64,000 nt of DNA from positions 3,099,001 through 3,163,000 of the forward strand of contig NZ_CP147250.1 in assembly GCF_017316305.2 (NCBI RefSeq). Direction: 5' to 3'. Source of the stretch: Enterococcus sp. DIV1094 (GTDB lineage: Bacteria; Bacillota; Bacilli; Lactobacillales; Enterococcaceae). The first letter of the stretch is position 1, and each line of letters starts with the position of its first letter. Of the stretch, positions 9,956-18,038 are shown piece after piece. The notes under the pieces were generated by a model that was given only the letters and a program-made list of their open reading frames with translations, was not told the origin of the DNA and searched no databases. Both the position numbers and the translations under genes were made by a program.

Positions 9956-11759
9956 ATGCCTCTTCCGCTAAAATCAATTGCGCAATATGATCGATTTGCT
10001 TTAAATTCCAAAAATCAACATGCGGCCTAGGAACAGAAGCCGTCAACCATTCGACTCCTTCTGTCGGAATACCGATGCAAAACAAATTGTTTTGAACTTC
10101 CCCATTTGCATCGATCACACGAGAACTGCTACGTTCCACTGCCACCGCACCTGAAACATACTCTCCACTTGGATCATGTAACTGGAACGGCTGAAGGATT
10201 TGCTTCTCACGAAGATTCTTTAGTACCGGATTGCTTGTTGTTTGTAAATCATTTTTTGGTAATCGTGCCTCAATGAGGTAATCGAATGTAAGCTCCCTGT
10301 CTTCAAGACAAAAGTGTCCATTCTTTCCGGCAATTGTAAACGGGGGTTCCACCAAACGAAAAATCCCCGCATCGATCAAAGCTGCTAATTCCTGTGTTCT
10401 TCGTAAAGGCGGACCAATGGTAAAGAACGCATCAAACGTATTGAACCATTGCCACAAGACTTCTTTGTATTCTTTTGCCGAAAAGACCTCCCACAACATC
10501 ACTTGATGCACGAGATTACGCCAGTCTTTCAAAGCGTCCAATGTCGCAATCAAAGGTCCGTCAACATTGCCTTTTTGTGCTTCGCTGATCTGATCTTCGA
10601 TATATTTCCGACTCATTTCTGGATAAGGCAACGTATGATCGGTCAAGTGATCTAGTAGATCCCAAGACCATAAGTCATGAGATAGTTCAGGATATTGTTG
10701 CAGCCATTCGTTTTCTGAAGATACAAGGAAGACTTCTTGAAATTCACTGAGAGAAATCGCTAAACCGCGTTCTTCAATCACTTTTTTATAGTAAAATAGC
10801 TCAAGTTCTTTCTTTAATTCTGCAAAGAAATCTTGACCACTCAATTTTTTGGTGCGATAGTACGTTTCTAACCGTTCTTGTGTCAGAATAACTGGTTTTG
10901 CCACTTCGCCCACTTTTTTCTGATTTCGGCCATGAGGATAATAAGGGAAGCCACGGCGAGAACCACAATATACGATTGGTTCTTCACCAGAAGGTAGATA
11001 AACTGATTTCCCTCCCTGTTCTACAAAACGCCCACCACGCTGCTGGGTCAATAAACCGATATAATCAAAGAAACACAGCCCTAAACCGCGAATAAACACT
11101 GGCTCTTTCGCAGGTATCATCGATAGATCAACATCCGCAGGGTTTGCTGGTCCTTGATAAAACAAATCGTGCGCAGCAGCATACCCACTCAATTGGTTTT
11201 CTTCTGTCGTAAGTTCATGTTCCCAGTGACCAGTCGCCAGGATCAGCTGATCTACCACGTATGTTTCTTCTGTTGTTTGTACGACATATCGTGTGTCTTT
11301 CTTTGTTACTTCAGTGACCAATTGTTGGACATAGTTAAAACGATCAGGAAACCGCTCTTGCAGTTCCTCGTAGAACCATTGCAGATAAGCGCCAAAGAAC
11401 CGACGACTTGTTGGTTGGTTTTCTGATAAGTCAGCCGCTTCACGTAAAAAAACTTCTTTTTCTTTGATATTAGTTTTCTCGAGGTATGAAGGTCCAAGTT
11501 CTTTTGCCCATTGATAGAGATTTATCCCGTTAGCGATGACACCACCGCTACTTAATGTTTCATCCGTGAACATCGTTACTTGCGATGCTAAGGAATTCAT
11601 CAATACTTCTTTCGGTTGATCCACCCGCCATACTTTACCGCCGATTCCACTTGGATCAAATAGCAGGATCTCGATCTCTTTTTCTTGTTGATTATTATAA
11701 AGTAAACGTTCTAACATGCTAAGTCCACGAGGTCCTGCCCCGATAATCCCAATTCTCAT
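9954..11759 (-). CDS. FAD/NAD(P)-binding domain protein
   Basis: 601 residues. The N-terminus has a Rossmann dinucleotide fold GIIGAGPRGLSMLERLL (about 3-19), the form found in the FAD-NAD(P)-binding family (Pfam NAD_binding_9), and a second nucleotide-type segment LILATGHWEHEL (about 172). Large proteins of this type occur in lactobacilli and enterococci as presumed oxidoreductases; substrate and role are unknown. It is monocistronic, bounded by hairpins on both sides. Confidence 0.8.
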   Translation of the reverse strand: MRIGIIGAGPRGLSMLERLLYNNQQEKEIEILLFDPSGIGGKVWRVDQPKEVLMNSLASQVTMFTDETLSSGGVIANGINLYQWAKELGPSYLEKTNIKEKEVFLREAADLSENQPTSRRFFGAYLQWFYEELQERFPDRFNYVQQLVTEVTKKDTRYVVQTTEETYVVDQLILATGHWEHELTTEENQLSGYAAAHDLFYQGPANPADVDLSMIPAKEPVFIRGLGLCFFDYIGLLTQQRGGRFVEQGGKSVYLPSGEEPIVYCGSRRGFPYYPHGRNQKKVGEVAKPVILTQERLETYYRTKKLSGQDFFAELKKELELFYYKKVIEERGLAISLSEFQEVFLVSSENEWLQQYPELSHDLWSWDLLDHLTDHTLPYPEMSRKYIEDQISEAQKGNVDGPLIATLDALKDWRNLVHQVMLWEVFSAKEYKEVLWQWFNTFDAFFTIGPPLRRTQELAALIDAGIFRLVEPPFTIAGKNGHFCLEDRELTFDYLIEARLPKNDLQTTSNPVLKNLREKQILQPFQLHDPSGEYVSGAVAVERSSSRVIDANGEVQNNLFCIGIPTEGVEWLTASVPRPHVDFWNLKQIDHIAQLILAEEA

Positions 11760-11844
11760 CTATCCACCTACCTGTATGTATTCGCTCTATTGCTCACTTC
11801 GCTTTAAAAAAATTTTTAAATACTGGAACACTACGACCAGCTAT

Positions 11845-11868
11845 AATCAGAGGTTATACCCTCTGATT
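11845..11868. promoter_or_regulatory. Palindrome upstream of the flavoprotein gene
   Basis: AATCAGAGG ttatac CCTCTGATT, perfect 9-bp arms, 86 bp upstream of the minus-strand start at 11759. There is no T run in the minus direction, so an operator is more likely than a terminator. The bound protein is unknown. Confidence 0.4.
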
Positions 11869-11892
11869 CAATCATAGCATAATTTTTCTACG

Positions 11893-11944
11893 ATAAGAAA
11901 AAACAACAAGAAAAAAGAGCAAATAACAGCTCTTATTCTTGTTG
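11893..11944 (-). terminator. Terminator of the glcK/rhodanese operon
   Basis: On the minus strand CAACAAGAATAAGAGC pairs with GCTCTTTTTTCTTGTTG across an 8-nt loop and is followed by TTTTTT. It lies 36 bp after the rhodanese gene's stop. Confidence 0.8.
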
Positions 11945-11979
11945 CTACTAAGGTTATACAAGAGGCGCGTGCCATCTCA

Positions 11980-12375
11980 TTAAATTTTCTTACTTTTGAT
12001 TTTACCTGACCAGCCGTCATAGCCGCCTTTTAAGATGTATATATCTTGGTAGCCTGCTTTACGTAATTGGTTGGCTGTACGAATACTCAAACTTTTCTTT
12101 TGATCATAAATATATACAGGTTGATCTTTACGAATCGAACCAAGTGAGTTTTTTAGTACTGTATAAGGAATATTTCTTGCGCCTAAAATATGTCCCGCAT
12201 CAAAGACGTCTTTTTCACGAACATCGATGACTTGCGCGCGACGCATACCTTCACGAAATTCTGCTTCTTCAAGCATTGTCGCTGAACGTTTAGCCATTAC
12301 TCGCAAGTAAACTTCCCAAAATACGATTGCTAAGATGATCAGTAATAAAATGATGTTAATAATCCATAAAACCAT
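11980..12375 (-). CDS. Membrane-anchored rhodanese-like protein lacking the catalytic cysteine
   Basis: 131 residues: an N-terminal membrane helix (about 4-26), then a single rhodanese domain with the conserved VIDVREKDVFDAGHILGARNIP (about 49-70) and the C-terminal KGGYDGW. In active sulfurtransferases a cysteine begins the loop after the VYIY strand; here that position is Asp91 (YDQKKS). So sulfur transfer is unlikely and a binding or regulatory role more plausible. Last gene of the gluP-yqgQ-glcK cluster, equivalent in position to Bacillus yqhL. Confidence 0.85.
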   Translation of the reverse strand: MVLWIINIILLLIILAIVFWEVYLRVMAKRSATMLEEAEFREGMRRAQVIDVREKDVFDAGHILGARNIPYTVLKNSLGSIRKDQPVYIYDQKKSLSIRTANQLRKAGYQDIYILKGGYDGWSGKIKSKKI

Positions 12376-12389
12376 GTCATGCCTCCACG

Positions 12390-13355
12390 TTATTCAGCAT
12401 ATTTCAAGGCTAATGATGCAGCGCCGATCACGCCTGCTTCATTTCCTAATTCTGCTAATTTGATTTTTGTTGATTCTCTTACTTGAGGGAAGGTAAATTC
12501 TTTGAAGTATTTTTCTACACGGCTACGCAAGAATTCCCCAGCAGCGGATACGCCTCCACCAATCACAATACTTGATGGATTCAATGTGTTTCCTAAATTC
12601 CCACAAGCTAAACCTAAGTAAAGACAGACACGATCGACGACCATCAAACCAAATGGATCATCTGCTTCTGCTAATTCAAAAACATCTTTACTTGTTACTT
12701 CTTCCCCATTATCAAGCATTGCTTTCAATCTAGAATCGCCAGCATATTCTTCTGCTAGATGACGAGCTACTCGAACCACACCTGTGGCACTTGATACGGT
12801 TTCTAAACAGCCACGTTTGCCACATGTACATTCAAAACCATTTGGATCGATCGTGATATGACCAACTTCTCCAGCCGCGCCAGTCACACCATGAAGCAAA
12901 TGACCATCTGCAACGATACCACCACCAACACCTGTACCTAGTGTGATGAACACGACATCAGGATCATTTTCGCCGGCACCTTTCCAACGTTCGCCTAGTG
13001 CTGCAACATTTGCATCATTATCGATCGCAAATTTGATACCTGTTCCTGCTTCAATCATTTTTTTGACAAATTGCAACTCACGCCAATTTAGATTATAAGC
13101 ACCAATCACTGTACCAGCTTCGCTATCTACAGTACCCGGTGTACCCATGCCGATACCGATAAAGTCTTCAGCTTTCATACCGTATAAGTTCAGACGATGA
13201 TTGATAGATTCAATGATTTCAGGAATAATGTGTTTGCCATCATCCAAAATATTGGTATCGATACTCCATTTCTGTTGAATTTCTCCGTCAGGTGTCAAGA
13301 TCGCAAATTTTGCTGTTGTTCCACCTAAATCAATCCCAATAATTTTTTTGTCCAT
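12390..13355 (-). CDS. glcK: ROK-family glucokinase
   Basis: 321 residues from the ATG at 13355 (MDKKIIGIDLGGT), with AAAGGAAA 8 bp upstream; an in-frame extension runs into yqgQ and is rejected. The N-terminal phosphate-binding DLGGTTAKFAI, the ROK zinc motif CTCGKRGCLE (about 175-184) and GTGVGGGIV identify an ATP-dependent glucokinase that makes glucose-6-phosphate in the cytosol. Located right after yqgQ as in Bacillus. Confidence 0.95.
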   Translation of the reverse strand: MDKKIIGIDLGGTTAKFAILTPDGEIQQKWSIDTNILDDGKHIIPEIIESINHRLNLYGMKAEDFIGIGMGTPGTVDSEAGTVIGAYNLNWRELQFVKKMIEAGTGIKFAIDNDANVAALGERWKGAGENDPDVVFITLGTGVGGGIVADGHLLHGVTGAAGEVGHITIDPNGFECTCGKRGCLETVSSATGVVRVARHLAEEYAGDSRLKAMLDNGEEVTSKDVFELAEADDPFGLMVVDRVCLYLGLACGNLGNTLNPSSIVIGGGVSAAGEFLRSRVEKYFKEFTFPQVRESTKIKLAELGNEAGVIGAASLALKYAE

Positions 13356-13357
13356 GA

Positions 13358-13567
13358 TCAATTTCCTTTCTTTCTGCTCTCTTCGATTCGATGTTCTCTT
13401 TTTAAGATGTGCCACGCAGTCATATATGTTTCATGATCGATCAAATGATTCTCATAAAGCTTACGTAATTCGATCGTCATCAATTCAATATCATAAATCC
13501 GTGACCCAACATAAATAAAGATACCAAATCTCTTGAATAGCTGTTGTACGTCGTATAAGCTTTCCAT
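13358..13567 (-). CDS. yqgQ: YqgQ family protein (DUF910)
   Basis: 69 residues with the family's MESLYDVQQLFKRFGIFIYVG start and the DIELMTIELRKLYENHLI helical stretch. YqgQ is a small putative single-strand nucleic-acid-binding protein, always next to glcK in Bacillales and lactic acid bacteria. Stop and glcK start are separated by 2 bp. Confidence 0.9.
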   Translation of the reverse strand: MESLYDVQQLFKRFGIFIYVGSRIYDIELMTIELRKLYENHLIDHETYMTAWHILKREHRIEESRKKGN

Positions 13568-13586
13568 TTAAAGCACTTCCTTCACA

Positions 13587-14291
13587 TTATACAAGTATTC
13601 CATAATTTTTTAAACCCACTAAAACACATATTATAAAAAGAAAGAGAAAAACGAGCCCCGATAAGATACGATGATGGATAGAGTAATCATTGAACCGATC
13701 CGGCAAACCGAGTAGATTCCCAATCAAGAATCCCCCAATCAAACCACCTACATGTCCCCAAATATCCACTGCACTATCTGATAACCCAAATAGGAAAGAA
13801 AAAAGGATAAAGATCATGTAACGACGCACCAGCTGTTTGACCACATAATCATTTTTATAATGGATACCCAGAACAAATAAAGCACCAAATAAACCAAAAA
13901 GCGATGTACTCGCCCCAACAGATAATACATTCATTTCATTGAAGGCAAAACTTGTTATATTTCCCATGATACCGCTAAGTAAATAAATCAAGAAAAAGCG
14001 CCAATGGCCGTATACTGTTTCGATTTGTGAACCCATAAAATACAAAACAACGGAGTTCAATACAAAATGCATCATCCCAAAATGAATAAATATCGGCGTG
14101 ATCAAACGCCACCATTCATGTAAATAGACAATATGCTGGCCAGACATCCCCAGTTCAAACGCAATGCGATTCCCAGGTAATATCTCCATTGCGATAAAGA
14201 CGATTGTTTGGATCACTAAAAAGATCTGTGTTAAATATGGCCCATTTAGCCAAGATTTTAAATGAAATTGTTGCTGACGGTTGACTTTCAT
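13587..14291 (-). CDS. gluP: Rhomboid family intramembrane serine protease
   Basis: 234 residues from the ATG at 14291; the frame is open to a TTG at 14330, but that part belongs to the inserted element. About six membrane helices. The catalytic serine is Ser128 in GASTSLFG and the histidine is His180 in WGHVGGLIGG; WWRLITPIFIH is also typical. B. subtilis GluP (YqgP) cleaves membrane proteins including a magnesium transporter. No Shine-Dalgarno sequence now precedes the start: the bases before it (GGCAACGGTAGTT) come from an IS607-type right end, so expression may be reduced. Confidence 0.85.
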   Translation of the reverse strand: MKVNRQQQFHLKSWLNGPYLTQIFLVIQTIVFIAMEILPGNRIAFELGMSGQHIVYLHEWWRLITPIFIHFGMMHFVLNSVVLYFMGSQIETVYGHWRFFLIYLLSGIMGNITSFAFNEMNVLSVGASTSLFGLFGALFVLGIHYKNDYVVKQLVRRYMIFILFSFLFGLSDSAVDIWGHVGGLIGGFLIGNLLGLPDRFNDYSIHHRILSGLVFLFLFIICVLVGLKNYGILV

Positions 14292-14500
14292 AACTACCGT
14301 TGCCAAAAATCTATAAATATTTCTAACCAACTATAATAGTTGTTAGATTTATGTTTATTTCCTGTTTCTACGTGTCCGATTTTGCCCATTGCTCGCTACT
14401 CTCGTTTGTTCTAACACTCCACAGGCGTAAATTCGGATACAACGAATCCTACATATCTACATTTTTCTTTTCAGTAGAATCTCGTAGATCAAGCAATATA
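14280..14500 (-). ncRNA. Putative omega/right-end RNA of the TnpB element
   Basis: Inferred, not seen directly. TnpB guide RNAs cover the 3' end of tnpB and the element's right end and continue about 16-20 nt into flanking DNA. Here the 190 bp between the tnpB stop (14489) and the presumed right end (14299) is non-coding and contains the 15-nt palindrome CAACTATTATAGTTG. The guide part would be the start region of gluP (from 14296 downwards). Confidence 0.35.
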
Positions 14501-15625
14501 ACTAGCTAAATTCAAACTTGCATTGTAATCTCTATCCGCTGTATATCCGCATTCTTCACAATGATAGGTGCGGTCAGACAATTTCAATTCTACTTTCTTA
14601 TACCCACATTCATGGCATAGTTTGGAGCTTGGATAGAACGTATCTGCTTCTACTAATTCAATGCCGTAATCTTCACATTTATACTGTAGTTGGCGTTTGA
14701 ACTCATAGAATTTTTGTTGTGCGACTGATTTAGCTAAATGTTTATTTTTCATCATTCCCTTTACATTCAATGTCTCAATAACGATTTTTGATGGTTTGGT
14801 TTTCACTATCTCCGTTGTTGTCTGATGAATGTGATTCTGACGAATATTTGCTAGTCTTCGATGTGTATGCCGAATTTCTTTTTCTAATTTATAGATGTTA
14901 CACGTTTTGACAAATCGGTTTCCCTCCTTATTCATCTCGTATTTTCGAGAAACTGTACGCTGTAACCGACGTAGTCGTTTCTCAATCTTTTTCACTTTTT
15001 TTGTTTTATTAATATTTTTGTAGATTCTTCCATTGGAAACAACCGCTAAGTCTTTGATACCAAGGTCAATTCCCAGTACTTCGCCTGTTAAGTGCTGTTC
15101 TGACTTCTCTTTTTCAATACCCATTGAAAGATACCAGTACTTTCCATCAAAACGAACTCGTGGATTAAAATACTTTGTATTCTTTGGGATTTGTTCGCTG
15201 GTTTTTATCCAACCGATTTTTTCAAGTAAAACTGATTTTGCTTTCACTTTCAGCTTGATGTTGTCATTGTAAAAAGCTGGTTTCGTCTTCTTCCTTGACT
15301 TCAACCTTGGTTTTTCAGCCTTTAAACAGCTTCTTCCTGTCCTACCATCAAACCATTTTTTATAGGCATCGCAAGCATCTTTTACTGCCTGTTTCGCAAT
15401 GTTATTAGAAACATCGTTCAGCCAAGCATATTTAGGACGTTTTTTGATTTTAGTAATATACTTTCGTAAATGATTGTTGGCGATAAATTTCCCGTCAAAT
15501 CGATGATTCATTTCTTGCATCTTTAGCGTCCAGTTAAATATCCAGCGAGCGGTTCCACTTGATTTCCACAATTGTTTTTCTTGCTCTTTCGTCGGTCGTA
15601 GCCTTACTTTCTTGGCCCGTATCAA
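14489..15625 (-). CDS. tnpB: TnpB, RNA-guided endonuclease of IS607-family element
   Basis: 378 residues, apparently full length. N-terminal OrfB-type domain (KKVRLRPTKEQEKQLWKS). RuvC residues are visible: Asp187 in GIDLGIKDLAV, Glu284 in IVIETLNVKGM, and Asp364/Asp366 in TADRDYNASLN. A zinc ribbon is formed by Cys337, Cys340, Cys356 and Cys359. TnpB uses a guide RNA from the element's right end to cut the empty donor site and so maintain the element. Because the partner transposase is dead, this TnpB is probably stranded but may still be an active nuclease. Confidence 0.93.
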   Translation of the reverse strand: MIRAKKVRLRPTKEQEKQLWKSSGTARWIFNWTLKMQEMNHRFDGKFIANNHLRKYITKIKKRPKYAWLNDVSNNIAKQAVKDACDAYKKWFDGRTGRSCLKAEKPRLKSRKKTKPAFYNDNIKLKVKAKSVLLEKIGWIKTSEQIPKNTKYFNPRVRFDGKYWYLSMGIEKEKSEQHLTGEVLGIDLGIKDLAVVSNGRIYKNINKTKKVKKIEKRLRRLQRTVSRKYEMNKEGNRFVKTCNIYKLEKEIRHTHRRLANIRQNHIHQTTTEIVKTKPSKIVIETLNVKGMMKNKHLAKSVAQQKFYEFKRQLQYKCEDYGIELVEADTFYPSSKLCHECGYKKVELKLSDRTYHCEECGYTADRDYNASLNLASYIA

Positions 15626-16124
15626 CTTCCATCAACTCCTTAATCATTTTCTTCGCTTTATTTGCTCGATTTCCGTGCCATATTTATTGCAAAGGTTATC
15701 AATAAGCTCATACCCAAAACGAATGAACCGGTCTTTGTATAGAATGACTATCTTTTCTATTTCTCCATTGGTCATTCTATCTATCAACTGATTTAGCTCT
15801 TTTTTATTGTAGTTCATCCCACTTCAAATATCTTGAATCATATCAAATGGATATCTTCGTGCAATCATGTAAGTTTTTACATTCTCAATCTGACGTTCTA
15901 GGTCATCTTTTTGTTTGAACTTTCTCTAAAATAGCTAATAGTTCTTCTCTTAGGTTTCTTTCAGCGATTCCTAAAAATTGATTTCGTTGTTCTTCAGAAT
16001 AATAACGAGTACCACCTTGCGAAACATGAGTAGGTGTCAATTCACCTTTTTTATCACAGTTTCTTAAGGTTTGTGGTGTTACGCCTCTCTATTTTTCAAA
16101 TTCTCCTATTAAATATATAGCCAT
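15626..16124 (-). pseudogene. tnpA: IS607-family serine recombinase TnpA, decayed
   Basis: Starts at the ATG at 16124 (MAIYLIGEFEK), then hits an in-frame TAG at codon 12 and continues as RGVTPQTLRNCDKKGELTPTHVSQGGTRYYS, a MerR-like helix-turn-helix typical of IS607 TnpA. After ILEKV the frame shifts to KQKDDLERQIENVKTY; the segment that should hold the catalytic serine (YARVSS) is missing. A TGA interrupts DI-SGMNY. After KYGTEIE a further deletion removes about 35 codons, and the frame resumes at ANKAKKMIKELMEVDT. At least four lesions, so inactive. Confidence 0.85.
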
Positions 16125-16213
16125 CGTTTCACCTCAATAGGAACATCCTGCATATCGAAAATAAAGACTATATATTTATAGATACTAATTGACTGTTGTT
16201 ACCCCCTTGTTTT

Positions 16214-16765
16214 TTAATCAATCAATAGATGTTGAATTTTTTTATCAAATATTTCTGGTTGCCAATCACTATGAATCATTTCTTTGAAAGCTAAACTACA
16301 GGTTTGATGCGGATACTCTTGAAGATAGCGATCATAATACCCTCCACCAAAGCCGATTCTATATCCCTCTGGATGAAAGACGATTCCTGGTACGATCAGC
16401 AAATCAATCATGTCTGCCTCATAAAGATGAGTTGACACAGGTTCCAAAACACCAAAATTTGACCGTTTCAATCCCGTGTGCTCAGTGAACGCATAAAAAG
16501 CCATTTGACGTTTTGGTAATGTCTTAGGGATCACAACGATTTTCCCTGTGGCTCTTGCTTCTTCAATCAACGGTCGTGTATCTATTTCAAATTCATTTGA
16601 AAGTGTCAAACCAATGACTTGCACGTTTTTCCAATAGTCAGTGGCAAACAACTGCGCAGCGATTTTTTGTTCTTTTGTTTTTTTATCGCCACTTACAGCA
16701 ATTTTTTTCAGCACTTCGATACCAAACTGACGAAGTTTTTCCTTTTTCTGCTTTTCGTGTCCCAT
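16214..16765 (-). CDS. 5-formyltetrahydrofolate cyclo-ligase
   Basis: 183 residues. Catalyses ATP-dependent conversion of 5-formyl-THF to 5,10-methenyl-THF in folate metabolism (Bacillus yqgN). The basic N-terminus, the substrate loop DLLIVPGIVFHPEGYRIGFGGGYYDRYL (about 126-153) and the typical length are all present. It should sit directly upstream of gluP; an IS607-type element now separates them. The start ATG is preceded by a weak AGAAGGTAGGCGGGTG region. Confidence 0.93.
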   Translation of the reverse strand: MGHEKQKKEKLRQFGIEVLKKIAVSGDKKTKEQKIAAQLFATDYWKNVQVIGLTLSNEFEIDTRPLIEEARATGKIVVIPKTLPKRQMAFYAFTEHTGLKRSNFGVLEPVSTHLYEADMIDLLIVPGIVFHPEGYRIGFGGGYYDRYLQEYPHQTCSLAFKEMIHSDWQPEIFDKKIQHLLID

Positions 16766-17156
16766 ATAATCACCCGCCTACCTTCTGTTAAAATGGTAGC
16801 GGAAAACGGTGAAAATAGCAATTTAACTTTTTAGATTTTTGTGTTTGTTCGAACTTATTTTAGTTAGAAAATCAATCCTTACTCATTTGACACCAATAGT
16901 CGCCAATCACTCATTTGTTAGATAAAACTGAAAATCATTATAGTTTGTGTGGATTCGATGCTAGTCTAATCTTTCTTGATGTATATAACAGAAGAAAAAT
17001 CATTCACAGACTAGATGAAAACTAGTGATACGAATGATTTCTTATGATTGTGTTTGTTTTTCAATCTTTGACCTAATTTTCCATTATCTAGTTAAGAAAT
17101 TCGTTATTTTGTTTACATCGTTCGCTACTATCTCTGTGTATAAGGTCTCTAAGTTA
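16766..17156. other. AT-rich intergenic stretch
   Basis: About 390 bp between the fthC start and the 3' end of the orphan minus-strand gene. I see no open frame with a ribosome site and no clear hairpin terminator. It should contain the fthC promoter on the minus strand, but no good -35/-10 pair stood out. Confidence 0.5.
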
Positions 17157-17825
17157 TTATATATATTCTGCAATTTCCATTTTATTCACAGGAAATACTT
17201 TACCACCAGGCTCTTTATACTCGTTTCCATCAGTATCTTCTATCCAACCACACCTCGCACACTCTAAAAGAATTTTACTAGAATTATCCTTATAGATTAT
17301 TTTTATATATCTCAGTTCATCATTTTGTGTTATAGGGCAATCTTTCCCGGAATATATTGTTACCATATCCCATAAAGTATCTCGAATCGACATTGCAAGT
17401 GTATCAATGTCTTCATACTTACCTCTACTCAACCTTGTATTTTCCTTATCTAAAGATAGATCAGGAGATGAAACAATATAATCCTTACTATCGATCTTTA
17501 TTAAAATGTCTAATCTCCATTTTTTTAAAATTAAATCGGTGAAATAAAATTCATTTTTAATTATAAACTTTACATACGCTTGATAGTATTTTTCATAACT
17601 TTCTAAATTACTTTTACACCGTGAAATGTCACGAAATTCCTTAACTAGTTCTCTATCTAAAATATTTTTTTTCATCTTATATATTCTCCGAATGTCTTGA
17701 TTGCCAATAAGCGTGGTTCGTGTGTCATTTTTAAGCGATGTTGATTGTTGTAAAGGTGTGGTTGCACTGTTGATTTTAGAAGTAGACTGCTGGGCTTGTT
17801 GAGCATTGCTGCTGAATGTGCTCAT
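17157..17825 (-). CDS. Orphan protein, possible type VII secretion-related polymorphic protein
   Basis: 222 residues from the ATG at 17825, with GAGGAGG 6 bp upstream. The first 40 residues are rich in Ser, Thr, Gln and Asn (STFSSNAQQAQQSTSKINSA), followed by a helical region and a C-terminal domain of mixed type (LRYIKIIYKDNSSKILLECA, CGWIEDTDGNEYKEPGGKVF). No membrane helix or signal peptide. The N-terminus reminds me of small WXG/LXG-type type VII effectors and the C-terminus of immunity-like domains, but this is an impression, not an assignment. Base use is more AT-rich than in the neighbours, suggesting transfer. No partner genes nearby. Confidence 0.6.
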   Translation of the reverse strand: MSTFSSNAQQAQQSTSKINSATTPLQQSTSLKNDTRTTLIGNQDIRRIYKMKKNILDRELVKEFRDISRCKSNLESYEKYYQAYVKFIIKNEFYFTDLILKKWRLDILIKIDSKDYIVSSPDLSLDKENTRLSRGKYEDIDTLAMSIRDTLWDMVTIYSGKDCPITQNDELRYIKIIYKDNSSKILLECARCGWIEDTDGNEYKEPGGKVFPVNKMEIAEYI

Positions 17826-17966
17826 CAATTTCCTCCTCTATTCTATAGACTGGGGGGAACGCTTACACATTACATTATAACAATACATAACCTTTCAATG
17901 GATAAAAATTCAATTAGATAGGTCCTGTTACTTTATTTCTTATCTGTTGAATACATCCTTCAATGT

Positions 17967-18004
17967 AAAAAAACACTGAAGGTAGAAATTCCTCCAGTGT
18001 TTTC
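17967..18004 (-). terminator. Terminator of the siderophore permease operon
   Basis: AAACACTG-AAGG / CCT-CAGTGTTT stem around an 8-nt loop with a run of seven T on the minus strand, 35 bp after the last permease gene. Confidence 0.8.
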
Positions 18005-18038
18005 CTATTCCAACCAACACCAACATTCTGGCTTTCTC

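Larger units (their letters stand above)
14297..16203 (-). mobile_element. IS607-family insertion between fthC and gluP
   Basis: About 1.9 kb carrying a decayed IS607-type serine recombinase gene and an intact tnpB, inserted between fthC and gluP, which are normally adjacent. Ends are inferred from GG dinucleotides, the reported IS607-family crossover core: left junction AAGGGGG|TAACAAC (core near 16202-16203), right junction GGCAAC|GGTAGTTATG (core 14297-14298). Joining the flanks gives AAGGGGGTAGTTATG, a good ribosome site 5 bp before the gluP ATG, which supports the boundaries. No target duplication, as expected for this family. Confidence 0.7.

Noticed and set aside
10898..11426. Plus-strand open frames inside the FAD/NAD(P)-binding gene
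   Set aside because: They lack ribosome sites and lie entirely within a well-supported minus-strand gene.
14291..14330. Longer gluP start at the TTG at 14330
   Set aside because: The extra codons fall inside the inferred IS right end and no ribosome site precedes them.
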